The notes under the pieces are model-generated. The model was not told where the DNA came from, made no database searches, and saw only the letters and a program-made list of their open reading frames with translations. This document shows positions 33,052 through 40,746 of a stretch of DNA of 52,814 bases, one piece after another. The translations under genes and the position numbers were made by a program. The stretch's first letter is position 1. The number at the start of each line of letters is the position of its first letter. The stretch lies in contig CBDUBS010000005.1 in NCBI GenBank assembly GCA_965365445.1, positions 1 through 52,814 of the forward strand. The letters run 5' to 3'. The DNA is from CBDUBS01 sp965365445 (GTDB lineage Bacteria; Bacteroidota; Rhodothermia; Rhodothermales; DASSAV01).

Positions 33052-34599
33052 ATGCTGAACCGGCTGCTGCATACCGTTCCGGCCGGACCGCTGCATACCG
33101 TCGATCGGTTCCTCGCCGACGGGCCCAAGGCGCAGGAGCGCGTTCTGCGCCGCATCCTTACGAAGGCTCGTGCAACGGAGTGGGGCCGCCGCCTGGGTTT
33201 CGGGGATGTCCTTCGCGCCCCCGACATCATCGCGGCCTATCAGGACCGGGTGTCCCTGCATGAGTACGACAGCTTCCACGAGGATTTTCAGCGCGTGCGT
33301 CGCGGCGTACCGGATGTAGTATGGCCGGGCCGGTTCCGCGACTTCGCCGTTTCCAGTGGTACGGCCTCGGCGGGTAAAGTGCTTCCGGTGAGCCGGGAGA
33401 TGCTGATCGGCAACCGGAGCTTCAGCCTGGCCGTAGGGCTCAACTACCTGGCCGAAACGGGCAACCTCCGCTTCATTCAAGGAAAGCACCTTACGCTTCC
33501 GGGCCGCATCGAGGAATCTCCGGACCATCCGGGTACGTTCGTCGGAGAGGTGAGCGGCCTTCAGGCCGAGTACGCGCCGGCTTTCTTTCGGCGGTTTTTG
33601 CAGGCCGTACCCAACGAGATCGCCTTCCTGCCCAACTGGGAACAGAAACTCGCCGCCATTGCGGATCGCACGCTGCATATGGATATCCGCACCATCGTCA
33701 TGGTGCCGTCGTGGGCCCTCGCTTTTTTCAAGCTGCTCGTCCAGCAGTTTCGCAGGAAAACCGGAAGGCGCGTAGAGACGGTGGGCGAAGTCTGGCCGAA
33801 CTTGCAGCTTTTCATCTCCGGGGGAGTGTCCCTGGCCTCGTATCGTACGCTGCTGGAATCCCTGATCGGCCTCGAGCACCTGCATTTCATCGAAACCTAC
33901 GGCGCTTCTGAAGGATTCTTTGCCTTTCAGTCGTCCGTAGCGGATCGGTCGATGCTGCTGCACCTGGATAACGGCGTTTTTTTCGAGTTCGTGCGGATGG
34001 ACGAGCACGGGTCCCCTTCCCCTCGTCGTTTTACCGTTGCCGACGTGGAACCGGACGTCCGGTATACGCTTTATGTTTCTACGTGCAGCGGTCTATGGGC
34101 GTACAATGTCCGGGATGTGGTTCGCTTTACGAGTACCTACCCTCATAAGATCGTCGTGGTGGGGCGCACCAGCGAGATGATCGATAAGTACGGCGAAGCC
34201 GTTTTCGGGGAAGAAGCCGGGTCGGCGCTTCGGGAAGCGTGCCGGATGACCGAGGCGGAGATCGCCTACTTCCACATTGCGCCGCGCCCGGCCGCTCTCG
34301 ACCGGATGCCGTCGCACCAGTGGCTGATCGAATTTGACCGGATGCCCCGGGATAAGGCGGCCTTCGTGGAAACCATCGACGCGTACCTGCAAAAAGTAAA
34401 TCGGCATTACCAGATACGAAGGGAAGCTCGGGTATTCGATCAACCGGAAATCGTCTCCCTGCCGGAGGGCACATTTTATGGATGGCTTCAGCGAACAAAA
34501 AAGCAAGTCAGCGGTCAGACGAAAGTGCCTCGCATGAGCGAAGAGCGCGGCGTGGCCGACGAAATCCTGAAAACGGTTACCCATTTAGACATTTTTTAA
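33052..34599 (+). CDS. GH3 auxin-responsive-promoter family acyl-amido synthetase
   Basis: A 515-residue protein of the GH3 adenylating family. Motifs include the nucleotide-binding SSGTASAGKVLPVS, the segment FISGGVSLASYRTLL, FIETYGASEGFFAFQ, the C-terminal YNVRDVVRFTSTYP and VVGRTSEMIDKYGEAV. Plant GH3 enzymes adenylate a carboxylic acid and couple it to an amino acid; the bacterial members' substrates are largely unknown. ATG 33052 is preferred; an in-frame GTG at 32995 would add 19 residues without a family counterpart. It is divergent from folP. It is not obviously in an operon; sigA begins 174 bp downstream. Confidence 0.92.
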   Translation: MLNRLLHTVPAGPLHTVDRFLADGPKAQERVLRRILTKARATEWGRRLGFGDVLRAPDIIAAYQDRVSLHEYDSFHEDFQRVRRGVPDVVWPGRFRDFAVSSGTASAGKVLPVSREMLIGNRSFSLAVGLNYLAETGNLRFIQGKHLTLPGRIEESPDHPGTFVGEVSGLQAEYAPAFFRRFLQAVPNEIAFLPNWEQKLAAIADRTLHMDIRTIVMVPSWALAFFKLLVQQFRRKTGRRVETVGEVWPNLQLFISGGVSLASYRTLLESLIGLEHLHFIETYGASEGFFAFQSSVADRSMLLHLDNGVFFEFVRMDEHGSPSPRRFTVADVEPDVRYTLYVSTCSGLWAYNVRDVVRFTSTYPHKIVVVGRTSEMIDKYGEAVFGEEAGSALREACRMTEAEIAYFHIAPRPAALDRMPSHQWLIEFDRMPRDKAAFVETIDAYLQKVNRHYQIRREARVFDQPEIVSLPEGTFYGWLQRTKKQVSGQTKVPRMSEERGVADEILKTVTHLDIF

Positions 34600-34773
34600 C
34601 ATAACGTTGGTTGAATTATTCGATTAACCGGAACAACGCACGTCGTTTCCGCGTGGAGAGAGCCGGTTATATGAGCGCGTCTCATCCTGGTCGAGCAGGC
34701 CTGTTTACCTCTCGAAGTGAACCTGAACCGATCAGAATGGTACTCCGATACAAACAAAACTCTTGAAAGGCCT

Positions 34774-35613
34774 ATGTACGTCCCACGCCAGCAACGAATG
34801 CTGGATCAGTATCTGCAAGAGATCGGACAGATCCCGCTACTGACTCCGGATGAGGAAGTAAACCTCGCACGTCTCATCAAGCAGGGAGACCAGGAATCAC
34901 TCCACCGTCTCACGCGTGCCAACCTTCGTTTCGTGGTGTCCGTTGCCAAAAAGTATCAGGGGCAGGGCCTGACCCTGGCCGACCTGATTAACGAGGGCAA
35001 CTACGGACTCATCAAGGCCGCCCAGCGGTTCGATGAAACCCGCGGGTTCAAGTTTATCTCCTACGCCGTCTGGTGGATCCGGCAGGCCATCCTGCAGGCG
35101 CTCGCCGAACAGAGCCGCGTCGTGCGTTTGCCGCTCAACCGGATTGGAACGATTTCCAAAATCCGCAAGACCAGCGCTCGCCTGGCTCAGTCCCACGAGC
35201 GCGCCCCGAACATCGAGGAACTCGCCAAAGAGCTCGATATCGATGTCGAGAAGGTGCGCGAAGCCATGCAGCATACCGGACGCCATCTCTCGATGGACGC
35301 CCCCTTCAACGACGACGACGACAATAGCCTGCTCGACGTTCTTCCGAACGACGAGGACACGTCGCCGGACGAAATCCTGCTCGATGAGTCCCTGAAGATC
35401 GACATCGAGCGAGCGCTGAGTATGCTTCATCCGCGCGAGGCGGAAATCACCAGGCTGTACTTCGGCATCGGCCGGGAGCACCCGCTTACGCTCGAAGAAA
35501 TCGGCCAGCGCTTCGGCCTGACCCGCGAGCGCGTCCGGCAGATCAAGGAAAAGGCGCTGCGCAAGCTCCGCCAGAAGCATCGCCGCGAAGAACTTCAGAT
35601 GCATATCGGGTAG
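34774..35613 (+). CDS. rpoD: Primary RNA polymerase sigma factor, SigA/RpoD family (short form)
   Basis: A 279-residue sigma-70 factor without the long N-terminal region 1.1, as is usual in Bacteroidota. Region 1.2 is LDQYLQEIGQIPLLTPDEEVNLA, region 2 contains ANLRFVVSVAKKYQGQGL, LADLINEGNYGLIKAAQRFD and GFKFISYAVWWIRQAI, and region 4.2 is LTLEEIGQRFGLTRERVRQIKEKALRKL. The start ATG 34774 has AAAGG three bases upstream; an in-frame GTG 34717 would add 19 residues and cannot be excluded. It is followed by a large hairpin. Confidence 0.97.
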   Translation: MYVPRQQRMLDQYLQEIGQIPLLTPDEEVNLARLIKQGDQESLHRLTRANLRFVVSVAKKYQGQGLTLADLINEGNYGLIKAAQRFDETRGFKFISYAVWWIRQAILQALAEQSRVVRLPLNRIGTISKIRKTSARLAQSHERAPNIEELAKELDIDVEKVREAMQHTGRHLSMDAPFNDDDDNSLLDVLPNDEDTSPDEILLDESLKIDIERALSMLHPREAEITRLYFGIGREHPLTLEEIGQRFGLTRERVRQIKEKALRKLRQKHRREELQMHIG

Positions 35614-35634
35614 CTGATGCCCGCCGCCCTGTAG

Positions 35635-35668
35635 CGAAGGCCCTCCGGATGCTCCGGACGGGCCTTCG
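35635..35668 (+). terminator. Hairpin after the sigma factor gene
   Basis: CGAAGGCCC (35635-35643) pairs with GGGCCTTCG (35660-35668), and inside lies TCCGGA-TGC-TCCGGA, a continuous hairpin with one bulged base. The following T-run is short, so it may be a weak terminator or serve both converging genes. Confidence 0.65.
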
Positions 35669-35685
35669 TTGCGTTCGGGCTTATG

Positions 35686-36270
35686 TTACGGCATGAAGAA
35701 CTCTTCTGCGCCGGGCTTCTGCGGCGCGTCGGTCCGAGGCCGGGCGGGTTCTCGCCTGCGCGTTCCGGCTGCCGCTTTCGAGGCCGGTTGCATGGCCGGC
35801 GATGGTTCGGCCACCCGGCTCAGGGTTGTCTGGCTCTGCCCGGAAGCGGGTAGAAATTCCCTCGGCATTTTGGGGGGCTGTACGAAGCGCCCCCGCTCGT
35901 CTACGGCCGTCCATTGCCCCGGCAGATTGTACAGATACCGCCCGATGCCCCACTGCACCGCCGCCCGGCGCATGGACGAGCTCAGGCCACCCTTTACCGG
36001 CTCGATATCCGTGTTTTCCGCCCCGTCCCACTTGGTAATCCACTCCTCGCCAATGCGGATCGAAATGCCACACATTACGCCTCCACCCGGACCGGCAACG
36101 AATTCGTTTTTCCAGTTCTCGGGCCCGCATACGTCATCGAGGCGATCCATGATAGCCCTGTTGGTAACGTAAGCGGCTGCCAACCCTTTACCCGTTGACT
36201 TGGCTATCGCGATGGGCTTCCATTCGATGTCGTCCGCTGAAAAAAAGTCCTTCAGTCGGTTCAGATCCAT
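35686..36270 (-). CDS. Rad52/Rad22-like single-strand annealing protein
   Basis: A 194-residue protein whose first 120 residues resemble the Rad52/Rad22 family: MDLNRLKDFFSADDIEWKP, AYVTNRAIMDRLDDVCGPENWKNEF, GGGVMCGISIRIGEEWITKWDGAEN, and GGLSSSMRRAAVQWGIGRYLYNLP. The rest is a Pro/Ala/Arg-rich, probably disordered tail ending GAEEFFMP, which could be a partner-binding peptide. Such proteins anneal complementary single strands during repair and in phage recombination. ATG 36270 has a strong GAGGAGG. No phage genes are nearby. An inverted repeat lies just upstream, a possible operator. Confidence 0.8.
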   Translation of the reverse strand: MDLNRLKDFFSADDIEWKPIAIAKSTGKGLAAAYVTNRAIMDRLDDVCGPENWKNEFVAGPGGGVMCGISIRIGEEWITKWDGAENTDIEPVKGGLSSSMRRAAVQWGIGRYLYNLPGQWTAVDERGRFVQPPKMPREFLPASGQSQTTLSRVAEPSPAMQPASKAAAGTRRREPARPRTDAPQKPGAEEFFMP

Positions 36271-36298
36271 AGCTCTCGACCTCCTCGTTTAGATGTCC

Positions 36299-36323
36299 TC
36301 CGTACCATGCCCCAAAGTACGGA
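36299..36323. promoter_or_regulatory. Inverted repeat upstream of the Rad52-like gene
   Basis: TCCGTAC (36299-36305), 11 bases, then GTACGGA (36317-36323): perfect 7-base arms located 29-53 bases upstream of the start codon. This is the place for an operator, but no known regulator box is recognised. Confidence 0.4.
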
Positions 36324-36499
36324 ATGGGAGTGACAACCTGCGGTCATAGCGTGTTTCGCCTCACCATGCCGGTAAGCCGACGTTGCAGGCCCTCGAATTG
36401 GGAAATACGCGCCATTTTACCACGGCCGTAGATGACCCGTATGGGGGCCGGAGCCTATTTTCCCGAACTGTTTCCTTTCTCCTTCCCGTCGGATATTCC

Positions 36500-37495
36500 A
36501 TGGCATTCAGGCCGAAACTCGTCCTCGACCTGATGAAAGAAAGCTACGCCGAGTGGAGCGACGATAAAGCTTCCCGCCTTGGCGCCGCCCTGGCCTACTA
36601 TACCATATTTTCGATCGCGCCGCTGCTCATTATCGTCATCGCCGTGGTGAGTTTTTTCTGGGATAACCAGTCGGGCGCCGTCCAGCAGGAGGTGGTGTTC
36701 CAGGTACGGACGCTCATCGGAGATGAAGGGGCCACCCTTGTCGAAACCATGCTCGACAACAGCAGCCGCCCCGGCTCCGGAAACATTCTGGCTACCGTGC
36801 TGGGTCTGGTGGCCCTGTTGTTCGGGGCCACCGGGGTGTTCGTGCAGCTTCAGGATGCGCTGAACACCATCTGGGACGTTCGGACCGCTCCGGGACGGGG
36901 GTTGGCTTCGTTCCTATCGAGCCGCCTCATTTCGTTTGGAATGATTCTCGTGGTTGGCTTTCTGTTGCTGGTTTCGCTCGTCATCAGCGCCGTCATCTCG
37001 GCCATTGGCGCGTCTTTCTCCGAAATCATCAACCTCCTCGTCTCCTTTCTCGTCATCTGGCTTCTTTTTGCCTCCATCTATCGCATCCTCCCCGACGTGG
37101 AGATCAGGTGGAGAGATGTCGGTGTCGGCGCTTTTATCACGGCGGCCCTGTTCGTGATCGGCAAATGGGGCCTTGGCCTCTACCTCGGGCGCAGCAGCGC
37201 CGCTTCCACCTACGGGGCGGCCGGGTCGCTGGTGATCCTGCTGCTGTGGATTTACTATTCGGCTCAGATTTTCTTCTTCGGGGCCGAGTTTACGCAGGTG
37301 TACGCCCGGCGGTACGGCTCCCGCATTCTACCCTCCCCGCACGCCGTATCCGTTGCGCCGTCCGGGCAGGCCGATTGCCCGGACCCTGAACCGCCGCCCG
37401 CGGCGCTTCCGGCCCCCTCCGGGAAATCCTTTCGCTTGCTCCCGCTTTTTCTGGCGTTTCTGGTGGGTAGGTGGCTGGGCCGGAAAACTTCCTGA
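36500..37495 (+). CDS. YihY/virulence factor BrkB family membrane protein
   Basis: A 331-residue inner-membrane protein with about six helices. The family signatures are ASRLGAALAYYTIFSIAPLLIIVIAV near the N-terminus, LFGATGVFVQLQDALNTIWDV in the middle and YGAAGSLVILLLWIYYSAQIFFFGAEFTQVYA near the end, followed by a Pro-rich tail and one more hydrophobic stretch. YihY/BrkB proteins were once misnamed ribonuclease BN; their function is not settled and may be transport. ATG 36500 fits the family start; the upstream open frame to 36383 is unlikely to be coding. It is divergent from the Rad52-like gene. Confidence 0.93.
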   Translation: MAFRPKLVLDLMKESYAEWSDDKASRLGAALAYYTIFSIAPLLIIVIAVVSFFWDNQSGAVQQEVVFQVRTLIGDEGATLVETMLDNSSRPGSGNILATVLGLVALLFGATGVFVQLQDALNTIWDVRTAPGRGLASFLSSRLISFGMILVVGFLLLVSLVISAVISAIGASFSEIINLLVSFLVIWLLFASIYRILPDVEIRWRDVGVGAFITAALFVIGKWGLGLYLGRSSAASTYGAAGSLVILLLWIYYSAQIFFFGAEFTQVYARRYGSRILPSPHAVSVAPSGQADCPDPEPPPAALPAPSGKSFRLLPLFLAFLVGRWLGRKTS

Positions 37496-37642
37496 AGGGC
37501 GCGCCCCGGCGCCGATACCGGGTTGTAAAGAGGGGGTTACCCTGAAACGGTTGCGCTTTTTGCCACATTCAATGGCCTGTATCTCCTGCGGCCCGGTATG
37601 AACACACCGGCCGTACACCCTTCATAAAGCGCATACGTTACT

Positions 37643-38506
37643 ATGGCAAAAGATTATCCGGAAGAGTTACCCCCACAGGAGCAGGATCAGCAGCCCGGCC
37701 TGGAAAAAGAAATGACCCCCCGGCCCCACGAAACGAAACCGGAGTATAAGGGCTCGGGCAAGCTGCGCGGCAAAGCCGCCATCATCACGGGCGGCGATAG
37801 CGGCATCGGGCGCGCTGTGGCGGTACTTTACGCACGCGAAGGCGCGGACGTAGCCATTGTGTACCTGAACGAGCACGAAGACGCCGAAGCCACCCGAAAG
37901 CTCGTCGAAGCCGAAGGACGCCGCTGCCTCGTGCTCGCCGGGGACATCAAGCAGCGTTCGTTCTGCCGGGAGACCGTGCAAAAAACGGTGGAAGCATTCG
38001 GCCGGCTGGACATCGTCGTGAACAACGCCGCCGTCCAGTTCGTTCAGGAAAGTCTGGAGGACATTACCGAGGAGCAACTCGAAACCACGTTCCGGACCAA
38101 CATCTTCAGCCAGTTCTACCTCACGCAGGCCGCTCTGGAGCATTTGAAGGAGGGGAGTTCCATCATCAATACCACCTCCGTCACGGCGTACGAAGGCAAC
38201 CCCGTGCTCATCGATTACTCATCCACCAAAGGAGCCATCCTTGCCTTTACCCGCGCTCTCGCGGCGTCGCTGGCGGAAAAGGGCATTCGGGTAAATGCCG
38301 TAGCGCCCGGACCCATCTGGACACCGCTCATTCCCGCTACGTTCCCCGCGGAAAAGGTAGCGCAATTCGGGCAGGATACTCCGCTCGGCCGCCCCGGCCA
38401 GCCGGAGGAAGTGGCTACCTGCTACGTGTTCCTGGCCTCCGAGGATGCTTCCTACATTACCGGGCAGACACTCCATCCCAACGGCGGCAGGCCGGTCAAC
38501 GGCTGA
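37643..38506 (+). CDS. SDR family oxidoreductase with extended N-terminus (YghA/general-stress type)
   Basis: A 287-residue SDR with a 40-residue Glu/Pro/Gln-rich N-terminal extension (PEELPPQEQDQQPGLEKEM, RPHETKPEY), then the Rossmann motif ITGGDSGIGRAVA, VVNNAAV, catalytic Ser in NTTSVTAYEG and YSSTKGA (Tyr and Lys), and NAVAPGPIWTPLIP. This extended architecture is shared by stress-linked SDRs such as YghA of E. coli and the Bacillus general-stress glucose dehydrogenase-like proteins, whose substrates are unclear. The gene's last codons form half of a hairpin, so the stop lies inside a terminator-like structure. Confidence 0.93.
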   Translation: MAKDYPEELPPQEQDQQPGLEKEMTPRPHETKPEYKGSGKLRGKAAIITGGDSGIGRAVAVLYAREGADVAIVYLNEHEDAEATRKLVEAEGRRCLVLAGDIKQRSFCRETVQKTVEAFGRLDIVVNNAAVQFVQESLEDITEEQLETTFRTNIFSQFYLTQAALEHLKEGSSIINTTSVTAYEGNPVLIDYSSTKGAILAFTRALAASLAEKGIRVNAVAPGPIWTPLIPATFPAEKVAQFGQDTPLGRPGQPEEVATCYVFLASEDASYITGQTLHPNGGRPVNG

Positions 38507-38533
38507 GTTCCCTCTGCCGTTGACCGGCTCTTT
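38491..38533 (+). terminator. Hairpin over the SDR stop codon
   Basis: GCCGGTCAACGGC (38491-38503) pairs perfectly with GCCGTTGACCGGC (38516-38528) across a 12-base loop that holds the stop codon. It is followed by TCTTT, a weak T-run. Confidence 0.65.
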
Positions 38534-38606
38534 CCGACGGCAAGCGCCCATCCGGTCGGCTGCCCCGACGACGACGTTCGGGCAGCCGGCTTCATCCCTC
38601 CAGACC

Positions 38607-39680
38607 ATGGCCGGCAGGAAACGGAAAAAGCCAGGCAACCTTCCCCTTTCCCGGGATCCCGTGGAATCGGCGCAGCGAGCGGGGTTGTTCTACGTCAGCG
38701 ACGAAGAACCCGGCATCCGACGCCGCCGATGCGGGCGCGGTTTTCTGTATGTCGATCCCGACGGCAACCGGGTGGTCGATTCGGAAGAAAAAGCCCGTAT
38801 CCAGTCGCTCGTCATCCCACCGGCCTGGCAAAACGTATGGATCTGTCCCCATGCCGAAGGGCATCTCCAGGCCACCGGCCGGGACGACAAAGGCCGCAAA
38901 CAATACCTGTACCACCCCGAGTGGGAGCGTGTCCGCAATGAGACGAAGTTTACTCGCCTGATCCTGTTCGGGAAAGCCCTGCCGCAGATCCGCGCCCGGT
39001 GTGCGTACGACCTGCGCCTGCGCGGACTGCCCCGCGAGAAGGTCCTCGCTACGGTAACTTCTCTTCTCGACAGGACCCTCATCCGGATCGGTAACCGCGA
39101 GTACGCCCGTGCGAACAAATCCTTCGGACTGACCACCATGAGGGATCGGCATGTGAGTTTCACGGGCCAGAAATGCACCTTTACGTTCCGTGGCAAAAGC
39201 GGCAAAGACCATTGCATCGAGCTATCCGACCGCCGCCTTGCCCGCATCGTGCGGGCCTGCAAGGATATCCCCGGATACGAACTTTTTCAATTCTACGACG
39301 ACTCCGGACGCCGACAGCCCATCACTTCCACCGACGTCAACGGTTACCTGCGCGAAACGACCGGCCAGGATTTTACCGCCAAGGATTTCCGCACGTGGGG
39401 TGGTTCCGTGCTGGCTGCCGTAACCCTGTACGAAATGGGTTCCGCCGAGACCGAAAAGGAGGCGGCCGGTAGCGTTACCCGAATGGTCACGCAGGTGGCC
39501 GAACAGCTCGGCAATACGGTGGCCGTCTGTCGGAAGTATTACATCCATCCAGCCTTGTACGACGCCTATCTCGACGGCAATCTCCCTGCCGAATGGGATC
39601 GGGCACTGCGGCAGCCCGCCTTCCCTCAACTCGACCCGGAAGAATCGGCCCTGCTTCATTTCCTGGAACGCAACGTCTGA
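38607..39680 (+). CDS. DNA topoisomerase IB (eukaryote/poxvirus-like)
   Basis: A 357-residue type IB topoisomerase that nicks and reseals one DNA strand to relax supercoils. The N-terminal domain has GFLYVDPDGNRV, IPPAWQNVWICPHAEGHLQATGRDDKGRKQYLYHPEW. The catalytic part shows RIGNREYARANKSFGLTTMRDRHV (active-site Arg and nearby Lys), KDFRTWGGSVLAA, and the nucleophile Tyr in CRKYYIHPALY. This short bacterial form is known from Deinococcus and many others. ATG 38607 begins the basic tail MAGRKRKK; the earlier open frame overlaps the SDR gene in a different frame and is not coding. A terminator follows. Confidence 0.95.
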   Translation: MAGRKRKKPGNLPLSRDPVESAQRAGLFYVSDEEPGIRRRRCGRGFLYVDPDGNRVVDSEEKARIQSLVIPPAWQNVWICPHAEGHLQATGRDDKGRKQYLYHPEWERVRNETKFTRLILFGKALPQIRARCAYDLRLRGLPREKVLATVTSLLDRTLIRIGNREYARANKSFGLTTMRDRHVSFTGQKCTFTFRGKSGKDHCIELSDRRLARIVRACKDIPGYELFQFYDDSGRRQPITSTDVNGYLRETTGQDFTAKDFRTWGGSVLAAVTLYEMGSAETEKEAAGSVTRMVTQVAEQLGNTVAVCRKYYIHPALYDAYLDGNLPAEWDRALRQPAFPQLDPEESALLHFLERNV

Positions 39681-39705
39681 TCGCTACGTCGGCCGCTCCG
39701 CGCCG

Positions 39706-39732
39706 GGACGCTTCACGGGGGCGTCCTTTTTT
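39706..39732 (+). terminator. Intrinsic terminator after topoisomerase IB
   Basis: GGACGC (39706-39711) pairs with GCGTCC (39721-39726) over a 9-base loop, followed directly by six T. It starts 25 bases after the stop codon. Confidence 0.82.
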
Positions 39733-39858
39733 CGTTTATCCTTCCGGTCGCCCGTCTTTTTCAGGCAGGAGGGTACTCTTTCACTCGAAAACGCCTCTTT
39801 CCAGGACCTGGCTACTAAAATTTTTACGTATGGAAGCGCTATCTCTTAAAAATAATGC

Positions 39859-39887
39859 TTGACAGGGAACGGCTGGTTGTTTTTATT
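39859..39887 (+). promoter_or_regulatory. Candidate promoter of the porin-amt-PII operon
   Basis: TTGACA (39859-39864), 17-base spacer, TTTATT (39882-39887), in the 298 bp gap before the outer-membrane gene. The -35 box is perfect and the -10 box is 4 of 6. No sigma-54 type GG/GC box was seen. Start codon 91 bases downstream. Confidence 0.45.
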
Positions 39888-39978
39888 ACGTCCGTTGGCA
39901 GACACCCTAAAAAAATGAGACTAAAAGCAATCCTGACCTAAAAACGAAAGCAACCTTTCACCTTCAGAACGAAATATC

Positions 39979-40695
39979 ATGCGCACATCATTACGGTTCC
40001 TCTTTTTCCTGACCCTTCTCAGCCTGCCTCTTTCAGCGCACGCCCAGTTGGAAGTCAGTACCAGCGTGTTCTACGGCAGCCCCTACGTATGGCGCGGCGA
40101 AGTGCTCTCTACGGGATTCGTGTTTCAGCCAACGGTAACGGCTTCCTATGAGGGTCTCTCCCTGACGTTCTTCGGCAATGTCGATCCGAGCAGCGGCTAC
40201 GTAGGGGATAAATGGCACGTACAGGAAGCCGACCTGACCGCCGCCTACGGCGCCACGCTGGGGGGCGTTGCCATCGGAGCCGGGTATACCCTGTACACGT
40301 TTCCCCTCCCCGGCGACGGCGAGCTCGAGCTTCAGCCCACGCATGAAGTATTCGGCTCCATCGGCCTTGCTTCCGTGCCGCTCGCTCCGAGCGTGATGGT
40401 AGCGTATGATTTCAAAACGTTCGACGGCGTATATGCCGAGGCCAGGCTGGCGCAGGAAGTAATGGTGGCGGCGCATCCGTACGCCCTCGGCGTAGCACTG
40501 GGCCTGGATAGCGCCTATCTCCTGCCCGACTCCGAAACCGAATTGAGCCATCTCGCGCTGACGGCCGGGACGTCGTTCTCTGCCGGAGCGCTTTCCTTCA
40601 GCCCGATGCTGGGCTTTCAGGTCAGTCTCTCCGAGCTGTACCGCGACACCTTCGGGGATACGTTTTTCTACGGCGGCTTCGCCATCGGCTTCTAG
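39979..40695 (+). CDS. Outer-membrane protein, TorF-like putative porin, first gene of the ammonium operon
   Basis: A 238-residue exported protein: signal peptide RFLFFLTLLSLPLSAHAQ ending near residue 22, then amphipathic strands such as STSVFYGSPYVWRGEVLSTGF, ADLTAAYGATLGGVAIGAGYTLY and a final TFFYGGFAIGF with the terminal Phe expected of a barrel. The opening pattern, with a conserved YVWRG near the N-terminus, recalls the TorF family of putative porins. It is 51 bp upstream of amt on the same strand, so it may supply the outer-membrane step for a nitrogen compound; this is inference from context. Confidence 0.8.
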   Translation: MRTSLRFLFFLTLLSLPLSAHAQLEVSTSVFYGSPYVWRGEVLSTGFVFQPTVTASYEGLSLTFFGNVDPSSGYVGDKWHVQEADLTAAYGATLGGVAIGAGYTLYTFPLPGDGELELQPTHEVFGSIGLASVPLAPSVMVAYDFKTFDGVYAEARLAQEVMVAAHPYALGVALGLDSAYLLPDSETELSHLALTAGTSFSAGALSFSPMLGFQVSLSELYRDTFGDTFFYGGFAIGF

Positions 40696-40746
40696 CCCCC
40701 CGCTGACGCATTCCATACCCATCCATACCCATAAACCGCTATTCTC

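Noticed and set aside
39890..39925. A possible sigma-54 promoter (TGGCA-like) before the ammonium operon
   Set aside because: The required GC element at the correct spacing is missing.
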